Assembly: GCA_039029535.1 (NCBI GenBank) | Contig: JBCCFW010000112.1 | Location: forward strand, 1 to 24,188 | DNA from: JBCCFW01 sp039029535 | GTDB taxonomy: Bacteria; Acidobacteriota; JBCCFW01 | Direction of reading: 5' to 3' | DNA length: 24,188 nucleotides | Shown: piece after piece, positions 14,138-21,884 of the stretch | Position numbering within the stretch: the first letter of the stretch is position 1 | How the letters are laid out: every line of letters begins with the position of its first letter | Notes under the pieces: generated by a model | What the model saw: only the letters and a program-made list of their open reading frames with translations | Database searches by the model: none | What the model was told of the DNA's origin: nothing | Program-made: the position numbers and the translations under genes

Positions 14138-16167
14138 GCGACTTCTCCCAGGCGGACCACGGACACCGAGTCCGGCACCTCGGCATGTGACATGACGGCT
14201 GCGGCCGGATGCAGCTTCGCCACGACGCGCTGGAGCAGCGGCCGCGCACGTGGGCTGCAGAGCACGACGTGGTCAGGCTCGTCCGGTGCGGACTGGAAGG
14301 CGCGCTGAAGGGCTTCGCCCACCGCCTGCCAGGTCTCCGGATCCAGGCCGTGCTCGGCCTCCCCCTGACGGAGACGCTCTTCGAGATCGGGACCCAGGGC
14401 GAAGACCTTGAGCCGCCCGGTCCCATCGAGACGTCGCGAGCAGATCGCGGGCCCCAACGCGATGCGGACGAAGGCCGTCAGCTCCCCGGCCCCCTTGACT
14501 TGCTCGGAACCGAGCGCGATCGCGTCGACGACTCCTCGTGCGTCGCGCAGGCTCACGCCCTCGGTGAGCAAGTTGCGCATGACCTGCTGCACGAGCCCCA
14601 GCGAGAGGAGCTTTGGCACGACCTCCTCCTCCGTCTCTCGCTGGACGACGTCGAGGATCATCTTGGTCTCCTTGCGGCCGAGGAGCCGCCAGGCCTCTCG
14701 TCGCAAGACCTGCCCCAGGTGCGTGGCGAGCACGACCTCGGGCTCGACCACCGTGCAACCGGTGGCCACTGCGCGATCGCGATCGCTGGGTCGCAGCCAG
14801 CGCGCCGGGAGACCGAAGGTCGGATCGGTCGCGTCGATCCCTTCCGGCACGCCCTTGGTGGACACCGGCAGGATCGCCATGACCGAGTGAGGCATGAGCT
14901 GCCCCCTTCCCACCTCGGCGTCCTGCATGCGCAGGCGATAGTCCTGCGACGCGAGGTCGACCTTGTCTCGGATTCGGATGGCCGGGACCGGCAGGCCCAG
15001 CTCCTCCGACACTTGCCGCCGCACGGTCTTCACGCGACCGAGGAGATCACCGCCCGATGCTTCGTCGACCAATGACAGGAGAGAGAAACCGAGCTCGACG
15101 ACGATCGGATCGATGCTCGTGAGCTCGGCGAGATCCGGCTCCTCCGACGACGACTCGGTCGGTACCTCTTCCTCTTCCGGCTGCTCGGCTTCTTCCCGAG
15201 CACGCTCTCGGGCCCGCCAACCACCATAGGCGCAGGCGAGCGACAACGCGGCGAAGGGAATGAGCGGCAGCCCGGGGACCAGCGCCAGGGCCATGAGCAC
15301 TCCGGACGCCGCCAGCAGCGGTGTCGCGAGACCCAGGACCTGTGAGACCAGCTCGTCGCCGAGCCGTTCTTCGGCGGCAGCACGGGTCGTGAGGATGCCG
15401 CCGGCGACGGAGATGAGCAGCGCGGGGATGGCCGCGACGATGCCGTCACCGATGGTCAGGACGGTGAAGAGCTTCAAGGCCTCGACCGGCTCGAGGCCGT
15501 GCTTGAAGACGCCCAGCCCCAGCCCCGCCAGGACGTTGACGGCCATGAGGATGAGGGCCGCGACGGCATCGCGCTGCGAGAATCGCACGGCACCGTCCAT
15601 CGAGCCGTAGAACTCGGCCTCCCGCGCGATCTCGCGTCGACGGACACGGGCCTCGGCGTCGGTGAGCGCGCCGGAGTTGAGGTCGGCGTCCACGGCCATC
15701 TGCTTGCCGGGCAGGGCGTCGAGGGTGAAGCGAGCGATGACCTCGGAGACACGGACGGCACCGTGGTTGATGACCACGTACTGGATGACGATGAGCGCGA
15801 GGAAGACCGACGCACCGACGATGGGCTCGCCCCCCACCACGAACTGACCGAACGCGCGGATGACCTCACCGGCCGCCGCCTCGCCGTTCACGCCGCCCAG
15901 CAAGATGAGCCGCGTCGAGGCGACGTTCAGGGACAAGCGGAACAGCGTCGCGATGAGGAGCACCGCCGGGAAGGCGGTGAACTCGATGGGTCGCAGCAAG
16001 GTGAGCGCGACCATGAGCACGACCACCGAGCTCATGAGGTTGGCGGTGACGAACAGGTCGAGGAGAAACGGCGGCAGCGGTACGACCATGACCGCCAAGA
16101 TCACCATGACGAAGAGCGGCAGCAGGAGACCGCCGTCGAGCACCGAGGTCTGCCGCTCGCCGCTCAC
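14134..16167 (-). CDS. flhA: Flagellar export gate protein FlhA
   Basis: FlhA is the large export-gate subunit. Its membrane part conducts export and its cytoplasmic ring docks chaperone-cargo complexes. The 677-residue protein has about eight membrane helices in residues 12-310. Between helices 4 and 5 lies the conserved FHIPEP loop at about 140-200, including 'RFTLDALPGKQMAVDADLNS' and EAEFYGSMDGAVRFSQRDA. A charged Glu-rich linker (about 315-345) leads into the cytoplasmic domain (about 350-677), with 'LGLPVPAIRIRDKVDLASQD' and VVEPEVVLATHLGQVLRREAW. The length is normal. It overlaps flhB upstream and flhF downstream by four bases each. Confidence 0.97.
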   Translation of the reverse strand: MSGERQTSVLDGGLLLPLFVMVILAVMVVPLPPFLLDLFVTANLMSSVVVLMVALTLLRPIEFTAFPAVLLIATLFRLSLNVASTRLILLGGVNGEAAAGEVIRAFGQFVVGGEPIVGASVFLALIVIQYVVINHGAVRVSEVIARFTLDALPGKQMAVDADLNSGALTDAEARVRRREIAREAEFYGSMDGAVRFSQRDAVAALILMAVNVLAGLGLGVFKHGLEPVEALKLFTVLTIGDGIVAAIPALLISVAGGILTTRAAAEERLGDELVSQVLGLATPLLAASGVLMALALVPGLPLIPFAALSLACAYGGWRARERAREEAEQPEEEEVPTESSSEEPDLAELTSIDPIVVELGFSLLSLVDEASGGDLLGRVKTVRRQVSEELGLPVPAIRIRDKVDLASQDYRLRMQDAEVGRGQLMPHSVMAILPVSTKGVPEGIDATDPTFGLPARWLRPSDRDRAVATGCTVVEPEVVLATHLGQVLRREAWRLLGRKETKMILDVVQRETEEEVVPKLLSLGLVQQVMRNLLTEGVSLRDARGVVDAIALGSEQVKGAGELTAFVRIALGPAICSRRLDGTGRLKVFALGPDLEERLRQGEAEHGLDPETWQAVGEALQRAFQSAPDEPDHVVLCSPRARPLLQRVVAKLHPAAAVMSHAEVPDSVSVVRLGEVA

Positions 16168-17231
16168 TGTCGGATCTCCTCACTCGACAGCACCTCGACC
16201 AGAACGGCCGCCACCGCTGCATAGTGGGCCTCAGCCACCGGGTGCCCGAGGTCGATCTCGGCGTAGAGCGTCCGCGCCAGCGCGGGGCTCCGCAGGAGCG
16301 GAACGCCGTGAGTCCGCGCCTCGTCGCGGATGCGGAAGGCGAGGTGCCCCTTGCCCTTGGCCACGACGAACGGCACCTCGTCCTCACCGAGGCGATACCG
16401 GACGGCGACCGAGTAGTGGGTGGGGTTGGTGACCACCACCGTCGCGGTCGCGACCTCGGCCAGCATCTTGCGTCGGGACTTCTCGCGCATGATCGCGCGG
16501 ATGCGTCCCTTCACCAGCGGGTCGCCCTCTTGCTGCTTGTGCTCGTCCTTGATCTCGCGCCGGCTCATCTTCAACTCACCGGCGTGCTGCCAGCGCTGGT
16601 GGAAGTAGTCGCCGAGGCCGAGGAGGATGCCGCAGGACAAGGTCACCGAGAGCGGTCCGGAGAGTTGCTCGGTAGCCGTCGCTACCATGACTGCCGGCTG
16701 CAGCTCGATCAGGTACTGGAACGAGCCGAGCAGGGGCCAGGTCGCCCAGAGCGCCGCTCCGAACAGCAGGCCGACCTTGAGGTGCCCCCAGACGATGAGC
16801 CCCGCCGCCCGCTTGGGCGAGAAGGCCTTGCCCAGGTTCTTCACCGGTGAGAAGCGGTCGGGCTTCATCTCGAAGGGGGTCGCCGAAAGCGTCGGTCGTC
16901 CCTGGAGGAAGGCGGCCAGCACCGCGCTCCCGAAGGCGATCACCGCTGGCAGGAGCATGAGCTCGATGGCATCACGCAGGATCGCCAGGAGCAGTGGCAT
17001 CGGATCGTCGCCCGACCAGATCGACGGCTCACGCAGGGGCGCCACCGCGTGCTCGAGGACGCGACCGCCCCAGTCTCCGTCGGCGAGCTTCGCCAGGCCG
17101 TAGACGGTGAACGCGATGACCGCGACGCCGGTGAGCTCGCGGCTGCGAGGGACCTGTCCCTTCTTGAGCGCGTCTTGCTTGCGCTTGGGAGTCGGTTGCT
17201 CGGTCTTGTCCGAGCGGTGCGTCTCGGCCAT
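16164..17231 (-). CDS. flhB: Flagellar export switch protein FlhB
   Basis: FlhB switches the export apparatus from hook-type to filament-type substrates after self-cleavage. The 355-residue protein has the typical N-terminus 'DKTEQPTPKRKQDALKKGQV', which marks the family, four membrane helices in about 33-210, and the cytoplasmic domain with the self-cleavage motif NPTH at residues 269-272 (VVVTNPTHYSVAVRY). The linker 'MSRREIKDEHKQQEGDPLVK' is also conserved. The cleavage residues are intact, so normal substrate switching is expected. Its partner, the hook-length ruler FliK, is not encoded in this window. The gene begins immediately after the fliR stop and overlaps flhA by GTGA. Confidence 0.97.
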   Translation of the reverse strand: MAETHRSDKTEQPTPKRKQDALKKGQVPRSRELTGVAVIAFTVYGLAKLADGDWGGRVLEHAVAPLREPSIWSGDDPMPLLLAILRDAIELMLLPAVIAFGSAVLAAFLQGRPTLSATPFEMKPDRFSPVKNLGKAFSPKRAAGLIVWGHLKVGLLFGAALWATWPLLGSFQYLIELQPAVMVATATEQLSGPLSVTLSCGILLGLGDYFHQRWQHAGELKMSRREIKDEHKQQEGDPLVKGRIRAIMREKSRRKMLAEVATATVVVTNPTHYSVAVRYRLGEDEVPFVVAKGKGHLAFRIRDEARTHGVPLLRSPALARTLYAEIDLGHPVAEAHYAAVAAVLVEVLSSEEIRQ

Positions 17232-17996
17232 CTACCGTCGTTCGACCAGGAGCACCCAGCTCTCCGGAAGCACGTGAAGCTCGTGAAGCACGACCGGCAC
17301 GAGCACGGGAAGCGAAGCGACGAAGACGATGAGCCCGACCAGGATCTTGATCGGGTGGATGAGCATGAGGGACTTGACCTGCGGGACGAGACGACCGGTG
17401 ATGGCCACGACCAGGTCGGTCACCAGCAGGCAAACCATGACCGGAGCGGCCAGTCGGATGCCGAGAGAGAAGACCTGCTCTCCGAGGGTGACCAGCCAGG
17501 CGAAGCCCTCCAGGCGAGGACGGGCATCGAGCCGGAAGATCTCGGACAGCGCGAGGAAGACGTGACGGTGCCAGCCGAGCGCGATGCCGAGCGCGAGGGT
17601 CATCCAGTACTGGAGTCGACCGAGCACCACTTCTTGGTTGCCGGTCTCCGGGTCCGCCACGGCCGACAGGGACAGGCCCATCTGCAGGCCGTGGAGGCCC
17701 GAGGCCGCCTGCACCGCGGCCAGCACGATGCGCACCGAGAGTCCGGCCCCACCCCCCACCATCAGGTCGCCGAGAAGGGCGACGAGGAAGTCCTCCGGTG
17801 TCGCCAGCTCGGGAAGGGGCGCGCCGGAGTGCGGCAGCCACATGAGCGGCCCGAGCATCAGGCCCAGCAATGCTCGCACGGGAATGGGGATGGCCCGCCC
17901 GCTCGGCCAGGGGAGGAAGGCGAGCAGGGTGATCGCACGCAGCCCCGCCCTCAGCAGGGGCAAGAGCTCCATGAGATCGACGGTCACCGTGGTCAT
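17232..17996 (-). CDS. fliR: Flagellar export gate protein FliR
   Basis: FliR is a membrane subunit of the export gate core, assembling with FliP and FliQ. The 254-residue protein starts at the ATG at 17996, which overlaps the fliQ stop as TGATG. The open frame upstream to 18275 is only a shadow of fliQ. About six hydrophobic segments are visible. Family landmarks are 'LPLLRAGLRAITLLAFLPW' near the start, 'GLHGLQMGLSLSAVADPETG' at 100-119 and 'LVTDLVVAITGRLVPQVKSL' near 191-210, then 'HPIKILVGLIVFVASLPVLV'. The length is normal for the family. It is separate from flhB, not fused. Confidence 0.94.
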   Translation of the reverse strand: MTTVTVDLMELLPLLRAGLRAITLLAFLPWPSGRAIPIPVRALLGLMLGPLMWLPHSGAPLPELATPEDFLVALLGDLMVGGGAGLSVRIVLAAVQAASGLHGLQMGLSLSAVADPETGNQEVVLGRLQYWMTLALGIALGWHRHVFLALSEIFRLDARPRLEGFAWLVTLGEQVFSLGIRLAAPVMVCLLVTDLVVAITGRLVPQVKSLMLIHPIKILVGLIVFVASLPVLVPVVLHELHVLPESWVLLVERR

Positions 17997-18262
17997 CAGA
18001 CGCCCGCCGCCACCAGACCCATCACGCGAACGACGAAGTCGACCAGGGCGTCGATGCCCCAGGTGAAGGCGAGATAGATCGCGACCAGGGTCGCCGCCAT
18101 CTTCGGGACCTGGGTCAGCGTCGCGTCCTGCACGCTCGTCGCGGTCTGAACGATGCTCACCGTCAGGCCCACGAGCAGGCCGGCCAGGAGCGGAGGCGTC
18201 GCGAGCTTGAGCGTCAGCCAGAGCATCTCTTGAACGAGACCGAGGATGGTGTCGGCAGTCAT
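17996..18262 (-). CDS. fliQ: Flagellar export gate protein FliQ
   Basis: FliQ is the small two-helix subunit of the export gate core. The 88-residue protein starts at the ATG at 18262, which overlaps the fliP stop as TGATG. An in-frame ATG at 18304 would add 14 residues read from within fliP and is unlikely. The family pattern is clear: 'LVQEMLWLTLKLATPPLLAG', then VGLTVSIVQTATSVQDATLTQVPK, then a second hydrophobic helix, which matches the canonical 'G..ISi.QA.TQI.E.tL.f.PK'. The position between fliP and fliR is universal. Confidence 0.95.
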   Translation of the reverse strand: MTADTILGLVQEMLWLTLKLATPPLLAGLLVGLTVSIVQTATSVQDATLTQVPKMAATLVAIYLAFTWGIDALVDFVVRVMGLVAAGV

Positions 18263-19407
18263 CAATGCACCCCACTCACGAAGGACACCACGAGCAGGTT
18301 CCACCCCCCGGCGAGGACGAAGACCATCACCTTCAGGGGCATCGAGACCATGACGGGTGGCATCATCATCATTCCCATGGACAAGAGCACCGAGGCCACG
18401 AGGAGATCCACGACCAGGAACGGCAGGAAGATGAGAAAGCCCGCGGTGAACGCGGTGTTGAGCTCGGAGATCACGAAGGCCGGGATGAGGTTCTTGAACG
18501 AGACCTCCTCCGGGCTCGCCGGCATGGGATCACCGGCGATGTTCTGCATGAGGATGAGATCCTCTGCTCGTGTGTTGCGGAGCATGAAGCGTCTCAGGGG
18601 CGCGCTGCCTTCCGTCACCGCCTCTTCGAAGGAGATCTCCCCGTCGCGATAGGGCACGAGCCCTCGCTCCCACGACTCGCTCGCCACCGGTCCCATGACG
18701 AAGGCCGTCAGGAAGAGCGCAAGCCCGACCAGCACCTGGTTCGGCGGCGTGCCGGGGATGCCCAGCGCCTGACGCAGGAAGTGGAAGACGACGACGAAGC
18801 GAGTGAAGCAGGTCGCCGTCAGCATGAGCGCCGGCAGGAAGGAGAGCGCCGTGATCAGCGTGGCGATCTCGATCACCCGGGTCAGGCGTCCGGGCTCCCA
18901 GCCGTCAAGCCCTTCCAGCTCGACGGTGACTCCCTGCGCCTGCGCGCTGCCCGCCAGGCCGAGAGAAGTCAAGACGAGGAGTCCCGTTCCGAGGAAGCGC
19001 TGGAAGCGCCTCCACCCTTCCGCCGAGGGGGCCATTCGACGCTCGGCGTCGTCGTCGGCCGACGGCTCGTCTCCCGTGGGAGCCTCGTCACCCAGCACGT
19101 CCAGGTCCCATTCACCGAGCGCACGCACCGAGCCCTCGGCGACACCGACCAGCACCATCCGCGAACCAACGCGAAGGAGAGTGGCGTGACGCCGAGGCCC
19201 GAGGGAGCAGGTCCCGAGCGGACGCAACACGCCGCTGGTGAAGCGACCGCCGCGCCGCGCGAGGAAGGCCGCCAGCGCCAGGGCTCCCAGCAGGAGAAGC
19301 GGCAGGCCCCAGCTCGCTGCTCCCTGAGGTAGTGGCGAGAGAGCCGGCGTCTCGGGAGGCGGGGCCGTTCCGGTGAGCAGGTCTTCGGCCGTGCGATGAG
19401 TGCTCAT
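18262..19407 (-). CDS. fliP: FliO-FliP fusion, flagellar export gate assembly protein
   Basis: FliP forms the core ring of the export gate and FliO helps it assemble. This single 381-residue frame appears to contain both. Residues about 30-105 look like FliO: one membrane helix (WGLPLLLLGALALAAFLARR) and a short beta domain 'LGTCSLGPRRHATLLRVGSR' ending near GEWDLDVLG. An acidic linker (108-124) follows, then a second signal-like helix at about 135-157 ending SAQAQ, then FliP from about 160, with 'LTATCFTRFVVVFHFLRQAL' and GIPGTPPNQVLVGLALFLTAFV. An in-frame ATG at residue 125 (19035) would give a normal 257-residue FliP, so an internal start is possible, although its ribosome site is weak. 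The start overlaps fliN by ATGA. Confidence 0.88.
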   Translation of the reverse strand: MSTHRTAEDLLTGTAPPPETPALSPLPQGAASWGLPLLLLGALALAAFLARRGGRFTSGVLRPLGTCSLGPRRHATLLRVGSRMVLVGVAEGSVRALGEWDLDVLGDEAPTGDEPSADDDAERRMAPSAEGWRRFQRFLGTGLLVLTSLGLAGSAQAQGVTVELEGLDGWEPGRLTRVIEIATLITALSFLPALMLTATCFTRFVVVFHFLRQALGIPGTPPNQVLVGLALFLTAFVMGPVASESWERGLVPYRDGEISFEEAVTEGSAPLRRFMLRNTRAEDLILMQNIAGDPMPASPEEVSFKNLIPAFVISELNTAFTAGFLIFLPFLVVDLLVASVLLSMGMMMMPPVMVSMPLKVMVFVLAGGWNLLVVSFVSGVH

Positions 19408-19766
19408 TCCACTTTCCGAGGTGAAGCCGAGAGACGCACGGCGAGACGCCGGTCCCGCTCGAGGAGCGCGCCGGACAGGAGGGGCCGCCCCTGCAAGGTG
19501 ATGGCGAGGTCGTTGCGCTGACCGCGATCGACGTGCAGGGACTGGCCGGCACCGAGGTCGATCAACTGCCCGAGCGGCAGTCGCACGACGCCGAGCACGA
19601 CTCCCAGGCGAAGACGCATCCGACCGAGACGTCGTCGAAGCGCCTCGTCGTCGTCGGTCATCGCGTTCAGCATCTCTTCGGGAGAGACCTGGAGCTCGTC
19701 GATGGCGTCGACGGTGGCAACCGCGTCGTCGCCGGTGTCGGAACCGTTGTCCTGCACGTCGCTCAC
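19404..19766 (-). CDS. FliN-like C-ring protein (divergent second copy)
   Basis: This is a 120-residue protein with an acidic N-terminal half and a C-terminal SpoA-type domain at about 45-115, including 'GVVLGVVRLPLGQLIDLGAG' and DLAITLQGRPLLSGALLERD. It has the FliN fold pattern but lacks the signature VELD and PVDLLVNG residues that are intact in the other copy at 10298-10585. Its position directly before fliO-fliP is where the main fliN normally lies. It may be a second C-ring part or a FliY- or HrcQ-like partner. The GTG at 19766 has an AGGTGG site nine bases upstream, and its stop overlaps the fliO-P gene as ATGA. A gene symbol is withheld because of the divergence. Confidence 0.75.
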   Translation of the reverse strand: MSDVQDNGSDTGDDAVATVDAIDELQVSPEEMLNAMTDDDEALRRRLGRMRLRLGVVLGVVRLPLGQLIDLGAGQSLHVDRGQRNDLAITLQGRPLLSGALLERDRRLAVRLSASPRKVE

Positions 19767-19779
19767 GATTCAGCCCACC

Positions 19780-21057
19780 TCACCGCTTCATGTTGATCGC
19801 CTCCTGGGTCACCTCGTCACTCGTGGTGATCACCCGGGAAGACGCCTGATAGCCCCGCTGGGCCAAGATGAGCGAGGTGAATTGCTCGGCGATGTCGACG
19901 TTGCTCATCTCGAGCGCGCCACCGAGAAGCTGCCCTCGACCGCCTTCGCCAGGCGAGCCGAAGATGGCTTCACCGGACGAGCGGGTCGTCGCGAAGCTGT
20001 TGCCACCAAGCCGCTGGAGCCCTGCCTCGTTGGAGAAGGAGGCGATGGCGATGCGAGCCAGCTCGAAGCTCCGCCCGTTGCTGAAGCGGCCGCGGATGAC
20101 GCCGTTGGAGTCGACCTGGAGATCGGTGAGGTTGCCGGCGGCGAAGCCGTTCTGGTCCACCGTGGAAACCACCGAGGGTGCGGCGAACGCCGTCAGCCGG
20201 CTCTCACTGTTGGTGTCGAGCACGTCCCAGGTGAGATTCACGCCCGTCGCGCCGTTGAGGAAGGTCGTCGGCGTGCTCACCGTGATCGGGGCCGGCGCAG
20301 CACCGTCGACGCCCGTGGCGGGGTCGAGCTTGCCGTCACCGCCGAAGGCCAACGTTCCCGACGCGATGCTCTGGGGCACGCCGAGCGTCCCGCCCGTGAG
20401 CTCACCGCCGTCGATCGAGACGTCGTAGTCCCAGGTCAACGTGCCCGTCTTGGTGAAGTTGAGCGTGAGCAAGTGACGCGCGCCGAGCGAGTCGAAGATC
20501 TCGACGGGAGCCGCAAAGCTCTCGCCGGTGGCCATCTCACCATCGAGATTCAGGCTGACCCCGAGGCTCGAGGTGGACTTCTGCGGATCGGAGAGATCGG
20601 TCGGGATGGCGATGGGGCTCACCGGACCGCTGGCGGGGATGGCCCCGTCAGCAGCAGCCGTCTGCCAGCCGAGCACCGAGTATCCACTCGAGGTCGTGAG
20701 GTTGCCCTGCTCCCCCAGGAGGAAGTCACCCGCCCGAGTGAAGACGGCACCACCGTTCTCGTCGAGGGCCGAGAAGAAGCCGGAACCGTCGAGAGCGATG
20801 TCGAGAGGACGGCCGGTAGTCTGCAACACGCCTTGCTTCAACGTGGGGGTCACCGCATTCACGGTCACGCCCAGTCCCTCTTGCTGGGGGTTGCCGGCGC
20901 GTGAGCGTGTTCCGCCCGAGACGAGATCGGCGAAGCGGGCCGTGCTGCCCTTGAAGCCCACCGTGTTGACGTTCGCCAGGTTGTCGGCGATGACGTTGAT
21001 GGACGAGCTCTGAGCATTGAGTCCGGACAGGCCGGTGAAGAACGAGTTCAAGCCCAT
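19780..21057 (-). CDS. flgE: Flagellar hook protein FlgE
   Basis: FlgE polymerises into the hook, the universal joint of the flagellum. The 425-residue protein starts 'MGLNSFFTGLSGLNAQSSSI' and continues NVIADNLANVNTVGFKGSTARF, the standard rod/hook N-terminal signature. The middle contains the FlgE variable domain, with 'VEIFDSLGARHLLTLNFTKT' (canonical VYDSLGxxH). The C-terminus has 'GGALEMSNVDIAEQFTSLIL' and AQRGYQASSRVITTSDEVTQE. It lies 12 bases after flgD, its scaffolding-cap gene. The length is typical. Confidence 0.96.
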   Translation of the reverse strand: MGLNSFFTGLSGLNAQSSSINVIADNLANVNTVGFKGSTARFADLVSGGTRSRAGNPQQEGLGVTVNAVTPTLKQGVLQTTGRPLDIALDGSGFFSALDENGGAVFTRAGDFLLGEQGNLTTSSGYSVLGWQTAAADGAIPASGPVSPIAIPTDLSDPQKSTSSLGVSLNLDGEMATGESFAAPVEIFDSLGARHLLTLNFTKTGTLTWDYDVSIDGGELTGGTLGVPQSIASGTLAFGGDGKLDPATGVDGAAPAPITVSTPTTFLNGATGVNLTWDVLDTNSESRLTAFAAPSVVSTVDQNGFAAGNLTDLQVDSNGVIRGRFSNGRSFELARIAIASFSNEAGLQRLGGNSFATTRSSGEAIFGSPGEGGRGQLLGGALEMSNVDIAEQFTSLILAQRGYQASSRVITTSDEVTQEAINMKR

Positions 21058-21069
21058 TGTTTCGAGACC

Positions 21070-21480
21070 TCAGGAAGCGGGTTGATCGGTGGGGGGAAGA
21101 AAGGACGGCGTCGGCTCGGCCGCAGGCTCGCCTTCGAGCACCGCGACGATCCGGTCGAGCTGGGCTCGCAGCCCGGCGAGCTCGCCGAGCGGTGCGAGCT
21201 GCTCGTCGAGCGAGCCCAGGTCGTCGAGAGATCCGAGCTGACCCACGAGGTTCTCCACTCCGTCGGAGATGTCGGTGAGCTGCTCGAGCGAGGAGAAGGT
21301 CGCCAGCTGCGAGACGTACTCGGTGCCGTCGGCCGGGTTGAGGGGATCCTGGTTGGCGAGCTGCGTCACCAGGAGCTGGAGAAACACGTCCTCGTCGGCG
21401 AGGTCGGTCACCGTCGACGTCGGAGTCGAGGGCTCACGGGTCAGGTCGTCGATGCTCGCGAAGCCATTGATCGAATCCAC
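21070..21480 (-). CDS. flgD: Hook-cap protein FlgD (short form)
   Basis: FlgD is the temporary cap that assembles FlgE into the hook. Residues about 22-75 carry the family signature 'DVFLQLLVTQLANQDPLNPA', followed by DGTEYVSQLATFSSLEQL. The remaining 60 residues are an Asp/Leu/Gly-rich helical segment and a Pro-rich tail. At 136 residues the protein lacks the C-terminal Ig-like (FLG and Tudor) domains of the 220-plus residue FlgD of enterics. The ORF ends normally. The GTG at 21480 has GAGAGG about ten bases upstream. It is the first gene after a 404-base gap with a sigma-54-like promoter. Confidence 0.88.
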   Translation of the reverse strand: MDSINGFASIDDLTREPSTPTSTVTDLADEDVFLQLLVTQLANQDPLNPADGTEYVSQLATFSSLEQLTDISDGVENLVGQLGSLDDLGSLDEQLAPLGELAGLRAQLDRIVAVLEGEPAAEPTPSFLPPTDQPAS

Positions 21481-21597
21481 TCTCTCGAACCTCTCGCTTC
21501 GTCCGACAGATCACCCGAGGGCTCGGACGACGACTCGACGTGAGCAACGTGCCTCGACGTCGTCACCCCGGTGCTTCCGGGACGCGAACACCCTTCC

Positions 21598-21613
21598 TGC
21601 AGGCCGCGTGCCG
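21598..21613 (-). promoter_or_regulatory. Sigma-54-type (-24/-12) promoter candidate for flgDE and downstream
   Basis: On the minus strand the sequence reads CGGCACGCGGCCTGCA. It matches the -24/-12 consensus TGGCACG-N4-TTGCA at all but two defined positions (first base and first T of TTGC). GG (21612-21611) and GC (21600-21599) have the required ten bases between them. Transcription would begin near 21587, about 107 bases before the flgD start, pointing into the hook genes. Sigma-54 control of hook genes is known in many polar-flagellate bacteria. No activator gene is present in this window. Confidence 0.5.
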
Positions 21614-21830
21614 CCATCGAGCGACACGGCTTCGTCGGCCGCGCGCGAAGAGAGCAATTCGTGTCACATCGTCTCGGGAGGAGTCGATGGGCGTCGCAAC
21701 GGACCCGACTTCCTGATCGTGGTCACGTTCCGAAGGATCCGAGTGGCAGCTTCCTGCCGTCGTCGACGACCCGAGGCGTCACGAGGAGGCCACTGATTTC
21801 CGCGGGCGTCACGATCTCGGCGCAGCACTC

Positions 21831-21845
21831 GCCTGCCTGGCAGGC
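21831..21845. repeat. 15-base palindrome downstream of motB
   Basis: GCCTGCC-T-GGCAGGC has perfect seven-base arms around a single central base. It lies 40-54 bases past the motB stop. As RNA it could form a five-base stem with a five-base loop, but no U-run follows. It could equally be an activator site about 220 bases upstream of the sigma-54-like promoter. Confidence 0.35.
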
Positions 21846-21884
21846 TGGACGCGGGAACGCACGGACTCGAGCTCGTTCTCGCGC

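Larger units (their letters stand above)
21481..21884 (-). promoter_or_regulatory. motB-flgD intergenic region
   Basis: This is the only gap longer than 50 bases in the flagellar cluster. No minus-strand reading frame of note was found. It holds a sigma-54-like promoter at 21598-21613, a small hairpin (GGCAG-CTTC-CTGCC) at 21745-21758, and a 15-base palindrome just past the motB stop at 21831-21845. It probably divides the stator genes from the hook genes into separate transcription units. Confidence 0.6.

Noticed and set aside
17997..18275. 347-residue version of FliR
   Set aside because: The added residues only shadow fliQ in another frame. The ATG at 17996 overlaps the fliQ stop.
21544..21553. 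Second sigma-54-like element (GGCACGTTGC on the minus strand)
   Set aside because: The GG and GC pairs are only six bases apart, while sigma-54 requires ten.
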